Under the pieces are notes generated by a model. The model did not search any database. It saw nothing but the letters and a program-made list of their open reading frames with translations, and had not been told where the DNA came from. From assembly GCA_013286235.1 (NCBI GenBank), contig JABDGE010000003.1:20568-84567 (forward strand): 64,000 nt of DNA, in the 5' to 3' direction. The DNA is from Bacteroidota bacterium (GTDB lineage Bacteria; Bacteroidota; Bacteroidia; Sphingobacteriales; Sphingobacteriaceae). Below, one piece after another: positions 35,878-44,441 of this stretch (position 1 is the first letter of the stretch; each line of letters opens with the position of its first letter). Position numbers and translations under genes: made by a program.

Positions 35878-36851
35878 ATCATTACTTCAAACCTTTTTCC
35901 GCGGTCGAAAACCGGAATTACCGGGAGACTGAAATCGAGTTTTTCCGCTCCGCCGAGAACCTTTGCGAACTGTATAAAATAACCCTGCCTGAAATGGCAG
36001 GGTTACAGTTCCCGCAAAACGTGGATTATACTTACAACTACATCTGCCATAAGCTGAATAAACTCGAAGAAAAAGAGGAATGTATCATTATCAGGGATGA
36101 AACACACAAAGCGACATTAGCCACTTTGAAAACTTATGATACCGGACAGTGTCTTTATTATATCCCGGTAAGACCCTTATGGCGGATTACACAGGTTGCA
36201 CAACAGCAACCTTTAGCGGAAATGCTGACTTCCGTGTTCGCTTACCTCTACCAAATCGCAGATATATGCTATTACAAGGGCAACGGGAGTTACCTCGACT
36301 GCATGTATGATACGCTTGATAGCTGGATAAACGAGGAAATGGACGACGATCAGGAACAGGAATACAGGGACGACCAAAACAACGACCTCAACGAACTGAC
36401 CTATGCGGGTGAACAATTACGGCCATTGATAGCGAACCCAATCTATTTAGAAAACTTTGAAACCCACATCCAAAATTACCGCAAATCCGGAAATTGGGAT
36501 TTGGAAACGGAGTGCCTGGCATCCGAATTTTTACAGCTTTACAGGGATTACCCGCAACAATCCGTTTTTCAAAACATACACCCCAACCTTTTTAACCCGG
36601 ACGAGGAAGAACGGGTAAGGGCATGGCAGTATATCAGCTTCTATTGGAGCGGGGAAGATACCCTTTACGAAATGCTGTATGAAATGGTAAATAACGAGTT
36701 TCAGGAATATGGGGTAACCGATGAACCAATGGTAATCCAACTGTATGACAGTCCGCAAACTAAACCGCTCAACGACCTCAATTTCGAAAAGAGGCTATTT
36801 GAACTAATCGACAAACTGTGTAAAATCTTAAACCAATACGACCATGACTAA
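35754..36851 (+). CDS. Acidic PRTRC-cluster protein, possibly PRTRC protein F-like
   Basis: The frame has 365 codons, of which about the first 38 (R/P-rich) are probably not translated as such (see the 35701 frame). The reliable part starts near LNHYFKPFSAVENRNYRETE. It continues with a mid domain (TLKTYDTGQCLYYIPVRPLW), an acidic segment INEEMDDDQEQEY and a tyrosine-rich C-terminus. Its position between proteins C and B fits PRTRC protein F, but the similarity is too weak for me to be sure. It overlaps the next gene by eight bases, so translation is coupled. Confidence 0.6.
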   Translation: METTPAIRTIKHKTRPSAGRRRGTAQPIEKRPAGLRPDGFLNHYFKPFSAVENRNYRETEIEFFRSAENLCELYKITLPEMAGLQFPQNVDYTYNYICHKLNKLEEKEECIIIRDETHKATLATLKTYDTGQCLYYIPVRPLWRITQVAQQQPLAEMLTSVFAYLYQIADICYYKGNGSYLDCMYDTLDSWINEEMDDDQEQEYRDDQNNDLNELTYAGEQLRPLIANPIYLENFETHIQNYRKSGNWDLETECLASEFLQLYRDYPQQSVFQNIHPNLFNPDEEERVRAWQYISFYWSGEDTLYEMLYEMVNNEFQEYGVTDEPMVIQLYDSPQTKPLNDLNFEKRLFELIDKLCKILNQYDHD

Positions 36852-37587
36852 CGTGAGTGATAATTTTAATGAAGCCTATATTCCCTATAAAGCACTGCTC
36901 ATCTATAATTGTGTAAAAGGCAATGATAGTACCAAAAGCAGGTCGGAAAATTCCTCTGTATATGTGGAAAGCTATGACATTGCCGGAAATGGCAATCCGA
37001 TTAACGCCCATCCATTATCCCTCACGGAAAGTATCGCATTAGCGGAGTTGCTGCAAAGCGGTTCTGAAATGCAGAATACTTATCTGAAATCAAGAGGACT
37101 GCTGCCTCAAAATTTGTTATTCGTTAACCCGGACAGCACAGGATATGCGGTATGGTATACCCCGCCACAGCAGAGAGAATTGTTTTTTATCAAGAATTTA
37201 GAGATACCGAGCGGTAAGGCATTTATACCCGCGATGGTTTGGAAAGCCGGAAGGGATAATTTAAGTGTTTACGCCATCAAGGGGAAAAGCAAACCGAATG
37301 CAGGTACTACCCTTTATCATGCCCCCTACTTTAATATTTATCAGGGCGGTAACGTGTGCATGGGTTCTGTCAATGTCAAGATTGACCGAAACACCTGTTT
37401 GGAAGATTTTATGGCACAATGGGAGAAATATTTCTTCGGCAGCTATTTCAGCCACACGATTGCCAACGGAAGTAACACCAAGCAAAATGTCGTTCAGCTA
37501 TGGCAGGAACAAACCACCACCAGCCGGAAATTCCCCGAGGATATTTTGGTAGAAAACGGCATGAAACTTAACCACATCATCAAATGA
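36844..37587 (+). CDS. PRTRC system protein B, E2-like
   Basis: The 247-residue protein carries the PRTRC B core: FIPAMVWKAGRDNLSVYAIK, TLYHAPYFNIYQGGNVCMGS and FEDF-like CLEDFMAQWEKYFFGSYFS. Comparative work places this family among prokaryotic E2-like proteins (Pfam Prok-E2_D). Cys172 in GGNVCMG is the obvious candidate for the thioester-forming cysteine, though Cys at NTCLED is a second option. It overlaps the upstream gene by 8 bp and the ThiF gene by 4 bp, consistent with fixed stoichiometry. Confidence 0.85.
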   Translation: MTNVSDNFNEAYIPYKALLIYNCVKGNDSTKSRSENSSVYVESYDIAGNGNPINAHPLSLTESIALAELLQSGSEMQNTYLKSRGLLPQNLLFVNPDSTGYAVWYTPPQQRELFFIKNLEIPSGKAFIPAMVWKAGRDNLSVYAIKGKSKPNAGTTLYHAPYFNIYQGGNVCMGSVNVKIDRNTCLEDFMAQWEKYFFGSYFSHTIANGSNTKQNVVQLWQEQTTTSRKFPEDILVENGMKLNHIIK

Positions 37588-38462
37588 AAAAGAAACTGAT
37601 AACCCCAAAGCAAGCCGTACATATCGTTGAGAAGGAATGGCTGAACCCTTATAATCCTATCGTAGTTAACCTCATTGGCGCAGGCGGAACAGGAAGCCAG
37701 GTGCTGACCGCCCTTGCAAGAATGAACCAGGCATTAATTGCCCTTAACCATCCCGGCTTGTTTGTCCGCCTTTTTGACAATGACAGGGTGGAAAGGGCAA
37801 ACCTCGGCAGACAGCTATTTGCCACCGCCGAATTAAAAAAATATAAAGCGGTCGCTTTGATTGACCGGGTAAACCTGTTTTTCGGCACCAACTGGAAAGC
37901 CGTACCGCAGCTTTATGACAAGTCCCTGTTTTCCAATGATGCAGCTTTAGCACAGGCAGGGTTAACCATTTCCTGCGTCGATACGGTACAGGCAAGATTA
38001 GAAATAGCCGGTATCCTCAAAAACCTGAACAAGAATAGCGGACATGGCAGGAACAGACCGCTTTATTATATGGATTTCGGCAACAGCCGTTTCACCGGGC
38101 AGGTCATACTTTCTACCATCGGAAAAGTGATACAACCTGCTATGAAAAAATACCAAACGGTTGATCAATTACCGATGGTGACAGACGAATTTAAGGAATT
38201 GCTATTGGCGTCTGAAAGTACAGACAATACACCAAGTTGTTCATTGGCGGAAGCCTTAGCCAAGCAAGACTTATTTATCAATTCTTCCTTAGCCAATCTT
38301 GGGGCATCCCTGTTGTGGCAGTTGTTTCGCGAGGGCATGTTATTCAACAGGGGATTTTTTCTAAACCTGAAAGAGTTCAGGGCACAGCCCTTAAAAATTA
38401 CGCCAACGGTTGCGAAGGAAGTAAAGATGAAATCAAGTAAATTCCATCTTAAAGTAGCATAA
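37584..38462 (+). CDS. PRTRC ThiF-family E1-like adenylyltransferase
   Basis: The 292-residue product has the Rossmann nucleotide-binding loop GAGGTGSQ at residues 32-39, then LFDNDRVERANLGRQLF (the Asp and Arg/Asn residues of the ThiF/E1 ATP site), and SCVDTVQARLEIAGIL. Cys219 in TPSCSLAEALAKQDLFIN fits the conserved cysteine region of PRTRC ThiF proteins. The family adenylates the C-terminal glycine of a ubiquitin-like partner, here plausibly the 72-residue protein C. No dedicated JAB peptidase gene is seen in this operon. Confidence 0.88.
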   Translation: MKKKLITPKQAVHIVEKEWLNPYNPIVVNLIGAGGTGSQVLTALARMNQALIALNHPGLFVRLFDNDRVERANLGRQLFATAELKKYKAVALIDRVNLFFGTNWKAVPQLYDKSLFSNDAALAQAGLTISCVDTVQARLEIAGILKNLNKNSGHGRNRPLYYMDFGNSRFTGQVILSTIGKVIQPAMKKYQTVDQLPMVTDEFKELLLASESTDNTPSCSLAEALAKQDLFINSSLANLGASLLWQLFREGMLFNRGFFLNLKEFRAQPLKITPTVAKEVKMKSSKFHLKVA

Positions 38463-38491
38463 TTAACAACGGGCATTAAAGATTAAACACG

Positions 38492-38677
38492 ATGAAAATT
38501 ATTGATTTGGACGGCAGGGAAATTGAAGTTACAGATTTGGCACTGGCGCTTCTGCAGGCGGACGATTACCGCCATTACAGGGTTACAAATCCAACTCCAA
38601 TGCACCTGCGCTTACAGGACTATTGGAAAGATTTATACCAAAAATTGTTGGCATTGGATAGGGAAATTAAAGGATGA
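38492..38677 (+). CDS. Small hypothetical protein, 61 residues
   Basis: MKIIDLDGREIEVTDLALAL begins a compact 61-residue protein that continues QADDYRHYRVTNPTPMHLRL and ends with a charged helix. It is 29 bp after ThiF and its stop overlaps the macro-domain ATG by four bases (ATGA), so it is translated with that gene. I do not recognise the family; the tight coupling suggests it works with the macro-domain protein. Confidence 0.7.
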   Translation: MKIIDLDGREIEVTDLALALLQADDYRHYRVTNPTPMHLRLQDYWKDLYQKLLALDREIKG

Positions 38678-39183
38678 TAAACTACGTAAAGGGCAACCTG
38701 CTGGATAGTCCGGCGGTTGCCTTAGTCAATACAGTGAATACCGTAGGCGTAATGGGTAAAGGGATTGCCCTCCAATTCAGATGGGCATATCCCCATAATT
38801 TCGCGGTCTATAAAAATGCCTGCTGTCTTGGGCAGGTTGAAATAGGAAAAATTTTGGCGGTCAAAGACCGCGACTTGATTTTAGGGGACAAATTGATAAT
38901 TAATCTGCCGACAAAAACGCATTGGCGTTTACCGTCCCAATATGGATATGTAGAAAAAGGCCTGACAGCGCTTCGGGCATACCTGATGGAAAACGATATC
39001 AAAAGTTTGGCAATGCCTGCCCCTGGTTGTGGAAACGGTGGGCTGGATTGGAATTTGGTAAAATCAATATTGGAAAAATATCTTTCCGGCCTTGATTGCG
39101 CTGTTGATGTTTTTGAACCCGATTATAACATCGCACGACGGGGGATTGCTATAGTTATGCTCAAAACGAATAGTTCTTACTGA
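38674..39183 (+). CDS. Macro-domain protein of the DarG-like class
   Basis: The 169-residue product is a single macro domain: MINYVKGNLLDSPAVALVNT, VNTVGVMGKGIALQF, INLPTKTHWR and PAPGCGNGGLDW are its ADP-ribose-binding landmarks. The K-G-I-A-L-Q-F and P-T-K-x-H-W-R elements match the DarG antitoxin group, whose macro domain removes ADP-ribose from thymidines in single-stranded DNA. Lys81 aligns by position with the lysine reported as catalytic there. No DarT toxin gene is adjacent, and the C-terminal DarT-binding part of DarG is missing. It is the last gene of the operon. Confidence 0.88.
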   Translation: MINYVKGNLLDSPAVALVNTVNTVGVMGKGIALQFRWAYPHNFAVYKNACCLGQVEIGKILAVKDRDLILGDKLIINLPTKTHWRLPSQYGYVEKGLTALRAYLMENDIKSLAMPAPGCGNGGLDWNLVKSILEKYLSGLDCAVDVFEPDYNIARRGIAIVMLKTNSSY

Positions 39184-39207
39184 CCTAATCAGCCGTAATA
39201 ACCAACC

Positions 39208-40659
39208 TTATTTTTTGAATTTTTCGTTCAGATCGTTGGCAACCCATTGTACCCAGTCTTTCTCCTGCGCGGGTATGTAAATATCGGGTTTTATACCCGT
39301 TGGGTTGATGGGATTTGTTTTTATATCCGTCGAGAAAAATACCGGGTAGCCCCAATAATACCATGGGCAGTTTTTATCGCCTATCGGCAAGGCATTAACG
39401 CTGCTGTAATCAATCATGCCGAACGTATTATCACCGTATAAAGTCATTTTTGAGCTGGTTTCCTTTAGCCCTATAATGAAGGCTTCGCCGGCGCTTGCTA
39501 CTGCTTTATCAGTAATAACTGCAATGTGCGCCGGATATTTGTACACTACTCTTTTGTCGGTATCCGGCCTGGAGCGATAAAACGAAAAGCCAATCATCGT
39601 ACCGGGATTGGCCTTGATTACCGTTATAAGGCTGTCGTAGTACTTAGTCGCCCGGTCGTCTTTCTTTTTCCGGTAATATGCGCTCATGTTGTAAAGGTAG
39701 ACGGCATCGTCCCGCGATGCCATAAGCATCAGGTCGCTGACGCCAGGTTTCTTCGGTTCGGGGCGTACAATGGTGTTGGCGATATCATAAATGCTTCCCC
39801 ATATATAATTACCGCCGCCATTGCCGCGCACATCAACGATTAAATTCGGTGTCGATTTAATGAGCGCATCATTTTTTGTAAGCAAACTGTCGAGGTAACG
39901 ACCGTCAATTAATGCCGAGGGCACAGTAAGCAGTACATTGTTTTTATCGATAACCTTTATAACAGGCAACTGCGGGTCTTTGGTATTTATGTATTTGTAC
40001 TCAGCGTTGACAGGCCAGGTTTTGGCAAACCGGTAATTGCCCATTGCCAGGAAAACATTTTTAAAAATATGTATATCTTCAAAACGTAGCCGGGCAAAAT
40101 CGCCCCTGTAAACTGATATATTATAGGTATTTTTGGCCGTTTTTTCAATTTCCATTTTTACCATACCCGGTGCCCATTTTGGCGAAGATGTTTGCTGTAC
40201 CACACCCGAAAAGGTATTGTTACCTGTTTTTATTATGACCACCTGCTGGTAACCGGCCGTCGTCCAAATGCCTTCTATAGAATCCTTTCCGGTCTTTTGA
40301 GAAATTATTTCTTTATAATTTGCTGGTACAGAAAGAGTTTTAACCGTAGCGGCTAAACTATCGGGTTGTTTTGGCGGCGATTCAAAAATGTCTAAATGCC
40401 CATCGTGAAAAAAGGCAACATATTGCTGTAACACGCCATAGCAATCAATAAAAGAGGTGTTGACCGCCTTGTTTTTCAGCATGGCTTTAAGCCCTATATA
40501 TTGCGAACTGTCTTTTTCTTTTACTTTATGAATATAACCCGCATAGTCGCTTTCCGTTTTTGAAATAACCTGGCCCAAAAGGTCCGGACATGAGCATGTT
40601 TGCGCGAACACGGTATATCTGCCAAGTATGCAAAAAACCAATAAAAATATCCGTTTCAT
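39208..40659 (-). CDS. Exported S41-family peptidase
   Basis: The 483-residue product has a signal peptide (1-20, ending VFAQ) and an N-terminal unique region of about 200 residues. An S41 catalytic domain follows, with LIVDVRGNGGGNYIWGSIYD and VAVITDKAVASAGEAFIIGL, where Ser of SAGEA is the likely nucleophile. It is not closely similar to the S41 peptidase at 12198. It is divergent from the LytS/LytTR operon, and three helically phased repeats in the shared promoter region suggest control by that regulator. Confidence 0.87.
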   Translation of the reverse strand: MKRIFLLVFCILGRYTVFAQTCSCPDLLGQVISKTESDYAGYIHKVKEKDSSQYIGLKAMLKNKAVNTSFIDCYGVLQQYVAFFHDGHLDIFESPPKQPDSLAATVKTLSVPANYKEIISQKTGKDSIEGIWTTAGYQQVVIIKTGNNTFSGVVQQTSSPKWAPGMVKMEIEKTAKNTYNISVYRGDFARLRFEDIHIFKNVFLAMGNYRFAKTWPVNAEYKYINTKDPQLPVIKVIDKNNVLLTVPSALIDGRYLDSLLTKNDALIKSTPNLIVDVRGNGGGNYIWGSIYDIANTIVRPEPKKPGVSDLMLMASRDDAVYLYNMSAYYRKKKDDRATKYYDSLITVIKANPGTMIGFSFYRSRPDTDKRVVYKYPAHIAVITDKAVASAGEAFIIGLKETSSKMTLYGDNTFGMIDYSSVNALPIGDKNCPWYYWGYPVFFSTDIKTNPINPTGIKPDIYIPAQEKDWVQWVANDLNEKFKK

Positions 40660-40712
40660 TTTTTTTTAAATCTATCGTACAAATAAAATAAACAGGCCGC
40701 CGGTATTTTCCA

Positions 40713-40782
40713 TAGTATACATAAAACGGGTATTAGTATACCAACTGCATAATTTATATTTCAAAACGGTGTTTTAGTATCA
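40713..40782. promoter_or_regulatory. Phased TAGTAT direct repeats, probable LytTR binding sites
   Basis: TAGTATAC occurs at 40713-40720 and 40734-40741, 21 bp apart, and TAGTATCA at 40775-40782, a further 41 bp. LytTR regulators bind direct repeats about two helical turns (21-22 bp) apart. The sites lie in the divergent promoter region between the S41 peptidase and lytS-type genes. Confidence 0.55.
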
Positions 40783-40837
40783 CATCATACATTAATAACA
40801 CCATCTATGTAATCAGAAAAGCTTTAAATAAGCATAT

Positions 40838-41932
40838 TTGCTTATGCTCAACCGTAAGAAAATACATACAGGAGTATGGATAACTTATTTTTTGTTCGAC
40901 TATTCACTCGACATGCTTATGCTTTGGCAGCGATACCCATACCGCAAAGCCGATTTGGTTGAACAATCTTTCCTTTTTTCGTTATTACTGATAGGGCCAA
41001 AAATAGCTTCATTTTACCTGCTGTTAGACGGCATTAATCGCATAGGTTTTAAACATGCAAAACAAAAGCTGTATGTTATTTTGTTTTGCGTAGTTGTACT
41101 TACTGGTTTTGTAGTTATGCGGCAATTGATTATAAAAGCAGGAACACCTTACATTTACCACAACCCGCCTGTATATTATGCGCCTGCCTACCATATTGCG
41201 CCGCCCGATGCTATGTTTAGTGCTAATCGTGTAGGGACTGCTATAATGGACTTCCTGATAGTTTGCGGTCTTTTAAGTATTACAGAATTGTATATACACC
41301 AGGTAAATGCCCTGTTTGTTGAAAAAAACCTTATCAAAGAAAAGCTGCAATCGGAGCTGAACTTTTTAAAAGCACAGGTTAACCCGCATTTTTTGTTTAA
41401 TACGCTCAATAATATTTATGCGCTGGCCCGAAAACAATCGTTGCAAACCCCGGAGGCTGTTTTACGGCTTTCGCAACTGTTACGATTTACTTTATATGAA
41501 ACACAAAGCGAAACCATACCGATTGAAACTGAAATAAAGATAATTGAAGATTACATTTTGCTGGAGCAAATGCGCTACAACGACCGGCTGTCGGTATCTT
41601 TTAAGAAAGCAATGGCATATACGTCGCAGCAGGTGGCGCCCCTTATTTTGCTGCCATTTGTTGAAAATGCGTTTAAACACGGGGTAAGCGAAACCCGGAA
41701 AAATTGCTATATTGATATCAGTTTGAGGTTGGAAAAAGACCTGCTTTTTTTCCAGATCAAAAACTCAAAAAACAATATCATAGAGAGAAATCCCGAAGGT
41801 AATTTGGGGTTAAAAAATGTGAGGCGTCAACTTGAACTTATTTACCCCGGTAATATTTTGCAAGTTGTTGATGAAACCGAAAGCTATGCCGTAAATTTAA
41901 CCATCGACTTAAAAGATCATGTTAAACTATGA
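40838..41932 (+). CDS. LytS-type sensor histidine kinase
   Basis: The 364-residue protein has four membrane segments in residues 1-160 and a cytoplasmic His_kinase domain. FLKAQVNPHFLFNTLNNIYA carries the phospho-accepting His184, and the ATPase part shows LPFVENAFKHGV (N box) and GLKNVRRQLELIY (G box). It is the standard partner of a LytTR response regulator. The stop overlaps the regulator gene by 14 bases. The signal sensed is unknown. Confidence 0.93.
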   Translation: MLMLNRKKIHTGVWITYFLFDYSLDMLMLWQRYPYRKADLVEQSFLFSLLLIGPKIASFYLLLDGINRIGFKHAKQKLYVILFCVVVLTGFVVMRQLIIKAGTPYIYHNPPVYYAPAYHIAPPDAMFSANRVGTAIMDFLIVCGLLSITELYIHQVNALFVEKNLIKEKLQSELNFLKAQVNPHFLFNTLNNIYALARKQSLQTPEAVLRLSQLLRFTLYETQSETIPIETEIKIIEDYILLEQMRYNDRLSVSFKKAMAYTSQQVAPLILLPFVENAFKHGVSETRKNCYIDISLRLEKDLLFFQIKNSKNNIIERNPEGNLGLKNVRRQLELIYPGNILQVVDETESYAVNLTIDLKDHVKL

Positions 41933-42665
41933 CTGTATAATTGTTGAAGATGAGCCCTTTGCAATTGAGGTGCTGAAAGATTATATCGATCTGGTGCCAT
42001 CATTGCGGCTACAGCACATTTGCACTGATGCCATACGAGCAATTGAAATATTGCAGCAGTTTAAAATCGACCTCATTTTTTTGGATATGCATTTGCCTGA
42101 ATTAAAGGGCATAGATTTTATGAAGTCGGTAATGCAATGCCCGCCCGTAATAATTACCACGGCTTATCACCAATATGCGCTGCCAAGTTATGAACATAAT
42201 GTTGTTGATTACCTTTTAAAACCTTTCGACTTCATACGAGTTGTAAAGGCGGTAAATAAATTCTTCCTGCAAAAAAACCACGCCGAAATGGTTACACAAA
42301 GGATTACGGAAAAGCCCTTTCTCCTCGTATCAGTAAATAAAAAGAAGATGAAAATTTTTATCGGCGATATTATTTATCTTGAAAGCATGCGTCAATATGT
42401 TAAAATTTTTACGGCCAGCGGAAGTATCACTACCAAGCTTAAGATCAGCCAGGTAGACGGCTGGTTGGGTAATATCGGTTTTATACGTATTCACCGGTCG
42501 TTTATTGTTTCGCGTGTCAATATAACGTCTTTCACGGTATCCTATGTCGAGATCGGGGGCAGGCAAATACCAATAGGGCGTTACTATAAGGAAAGTACTT
42601 TAACTGCTCTAAAAGCCGGGCAGGTGCATAATAATCCAGGTATTGAAGCGCTTATTTTCGTTTGA
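41919..42665 (+). CDS. LytTR response regulator
   Basis: The 248-residue protein has a receiver domain (1-118) with acidic pocket VEDEP, phosphorylation site Asp56 in IFLDMHLPELKG, and YLLKPF with the conserved lysine. A LytTR DNA-binding domain follows (about 140-240; FIRIHRSFIVSRVNI). It forms a two-component pair with the upstream kinase. The phased TAGTAT repeats at 40713-40782 are likely its binding sites, giving autoregulation and control of the S41 peptidase gene. Confidence 0.94.
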   Translation: MLNYDCIIVEDEPFAIEVLKDYIDLVPSLRLQHICTDAIRAIEILQQFKIDLIFLDMHLPELKGIDFMKSVMQCPPVIITTAYHQYALPSYEHNVVDYLLKPFDFIRVVKAVNKFFLQKNHAEMVTQRITEKPFLLVSVNKKKMKIFIGDIIYLESMRQYVKIFTASGSITTKLKISQVDGWLGNIGFIRIHRSFIVSRVNITSFTVSYVEIGGRQIPIGRYYKESTLTALKAGQVHNNPGIEALIFV

Positions 42666-43032
42666 CAGACCTGACAATTTATTGCCTTAACATCGGCAAC
42701 GGCTTCGCCTGTGGCTCTTTATGAAATTGAATTGATTTCAAACAGGCCCCTGCGTGATGTATAGCACATACAGAACATACTAAAAAAGATAATTCTTGTG
42801 AAAGATTCGTTACCTTCTTAGTATTTGGCCCCGGCAAAGCCGGGACTACCTTTCACCACTGTTTATTTGTTTTGGATGTTTTAACAGCCAGTGCTTTTTT
42901 TATAGGAAACAATTCAACTACATTACGGAATTTATTACTTCAATTTTTTTTTTTGGGGGGGGGGTAAAACTCTTGTGACTTCTTCCAAATAGTGTTATTT
43001 TAATTTTGATGAATATCTCCCATGATGTTTAA
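42666..43032. other. Convergent intergenic region with hairpin and T11G10 tract
   Basis: A GC-rich hairpin CCCGGC-AAA-GCCGGG (42830-42844) lies after the LytTR gene and may terminate it. Further on, 11 Ts (42944-42954) are followed directly by 10 Gs (42955-42964). No gene is supported. The region separates two 3' ends, so the tract is unlikely to be a promoter switch. Confidence 0.55.
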
Positions 43033-44202
43033 TCAGCTATAATTAGATAAGTTATAATTGGCATTCAACCAGTTGAGCATTCCGATCAAGTGCCCCTTCA
43101 TCTTTTGAGCGTTTGCAAATTCTACGTCCGAAGATTTCTTCTGCAAGCTCTCCGCTGAAATAAAAGCAGTCTGCGGGGTATAAAAATTAGCGGCAAAAAA
43201 GGTAAACATTTCACCCATATTCTCTTTCTTCAAAAGTCCCTTCTCCACAAGCATCCGTATCAGTAAACCGAACTGTGCTACCGGCAAATTGATTTGCAGC
43301 CGTTTAGAAGATTTAGATAATTCGGTATCTTTCAATACAATCCTTCGTAGTTGCAGCAATTGTTTGATGACCTGACCTTTTTCCTCCAGGAAACATTTCA
43401 AATTAGTAATGAGGGATGCTTCGCATGTCAATAACCGGTCTGATTTTTGACCACGGATATTTTGTAAGGTATCCCGTACGACCACGATCCTTTCAAGTTG
43501 GTCAAGTAACCCTGGTATGTCAAGTAAACTGTTTTGCCAGCTATTAATCATATAGGTAAAGAACTCCGGCAGGTTAAAATCATAAAGGCAAAGTATCTCT
43601 TTTAAGCTTTCGGTATCCAGTTCGGTTGCTTGGAATAATGCTGTAACAAGTGTTTGAAAATAATTTGTGTCCCTTAATGTCAATTGCTTTTTCCTTATGA
43701 ATTTAAACACTCCTTTTAAAAACAGGTTTCTCAGGTCCTGATCGATAGCAGCAGCATCCAGGTGTTTTTTTAGTGAAGCGTATTGGCGGTTTAACTGCGG
43801 CTTAATCGCCTTTAGCTGAAAATCAGATATAGATTGATTAAAATGAAATTCAGGTTCGGAAGTTCCCAAATTAGCAATAAGCAATTCTAAAAAATTAATT
43901 GTCTTTAAGTAAAATCCTCTGATCAGTGAAACTTGCTCATGGTCTTTCCAACTGGGTGAAAAGCGGAATAGGTAAGCATTCACTGTATTGCTCAAATACA
44001 ACAATTGACTCAGCAAATTCTGTTTTTCTTTTGGTGATGCATCTGTTTCCAGGAAAAACGCGTGTTTCAATTCGCGGCCTTCCGATGCCAGTATTAAATT
44101 CCAATCTATTAGTTGTTCATTTGTTATTATCCCTCCTATTAAATTTGGCGGGGCAATTTTTTCATCAACCAAATTTAACAGTTTACTCATCCTGTAGATC
44201 AT
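43033..44202 (-). CDS. RteC-like protein
   Basis: The 389-residue soluble protein has a C-terminal part (about 290-385; RLQINLPVAQFGLLIRMLVE, then FFAANFYTPQTAFISAESL and MKGHLIGMLNWLNANYN) that resembles RteC, the regulator of excision and transfer in CTnDOT-type conjugative transposons. The N-terminal part is helical and unrecognised. Such proteins are scattered in Bacteroidota chromosomes, often as remnants or relatives of mobile-element regulators. TACGT boxes lie upstream at 44289-44332. The RteC call is moderate. Confidence 0.55.
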   Translation of the reverse strand: MIYRMSKLLNLVDEKIAPPNLIGGIITNEQLIDWNLILASEGRELKHAFFLETDASPKEKQNLLSQLLYLSNTVNAYLFRFSPSWKDHEQVSLIRGFYLKTINFLELLIANLGTSEPEFHFNQSISDFQLKAIKPQLNRQYASLKKHLDAAAIDQDLRNLFLKGVFKFIRKKQLTLRDTNYFQTLVTALFQATELDTESLKEILCLYDFNLPEFFTYMINSWQNSLLDIPGLLDQLERIVVVRDTLQNIRGQKSDRLLTCEASLITNLKCFLEEKGQVIKQLLQLRRIVLKDTELSKSSKRLQINLPVAQFGLLIRMLVEKGLLKKENMGEMFTFFAANFYTPQTAFISAESLQKKSSDVEFANAQKMKGHLIGMLNWLNANYNLSNYS

Positions 44203-44288
44203 CTTTATCTCCGTCCTGTTTTATATTTAACCGTAATCGTTTAATTATTAAGAAATGCAAAATTCAGGGGATTATACGGGAATGTAAA

Positions 44289-44332
44289 TACGTAAAAGGG
44301 AGATTTGGGTAACTACGTAAAATCACGTATTT
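44289..44332. promoter_or_regulatory. Cluster of TACGT boxes
   Basis: TACGTAAAA occurs twice (about 44289 and 44314) and is followed by the inverted form CACGTATTTTA. The cluster lies between the divergent RteC-like gene and the 44442 gene. A DNA-binding role is inferred. Confidence 0.35.
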
Positions 44333-44441
44333 TATTGATTTTGAATGTAATAATCTGATCGGTACTTTTGATTTCTATTGCACAAAAGCTATTTTTGAAA
44401 ACCCTGAAAGATTAATTAAGACAAATCAACGTTTAGAAATT

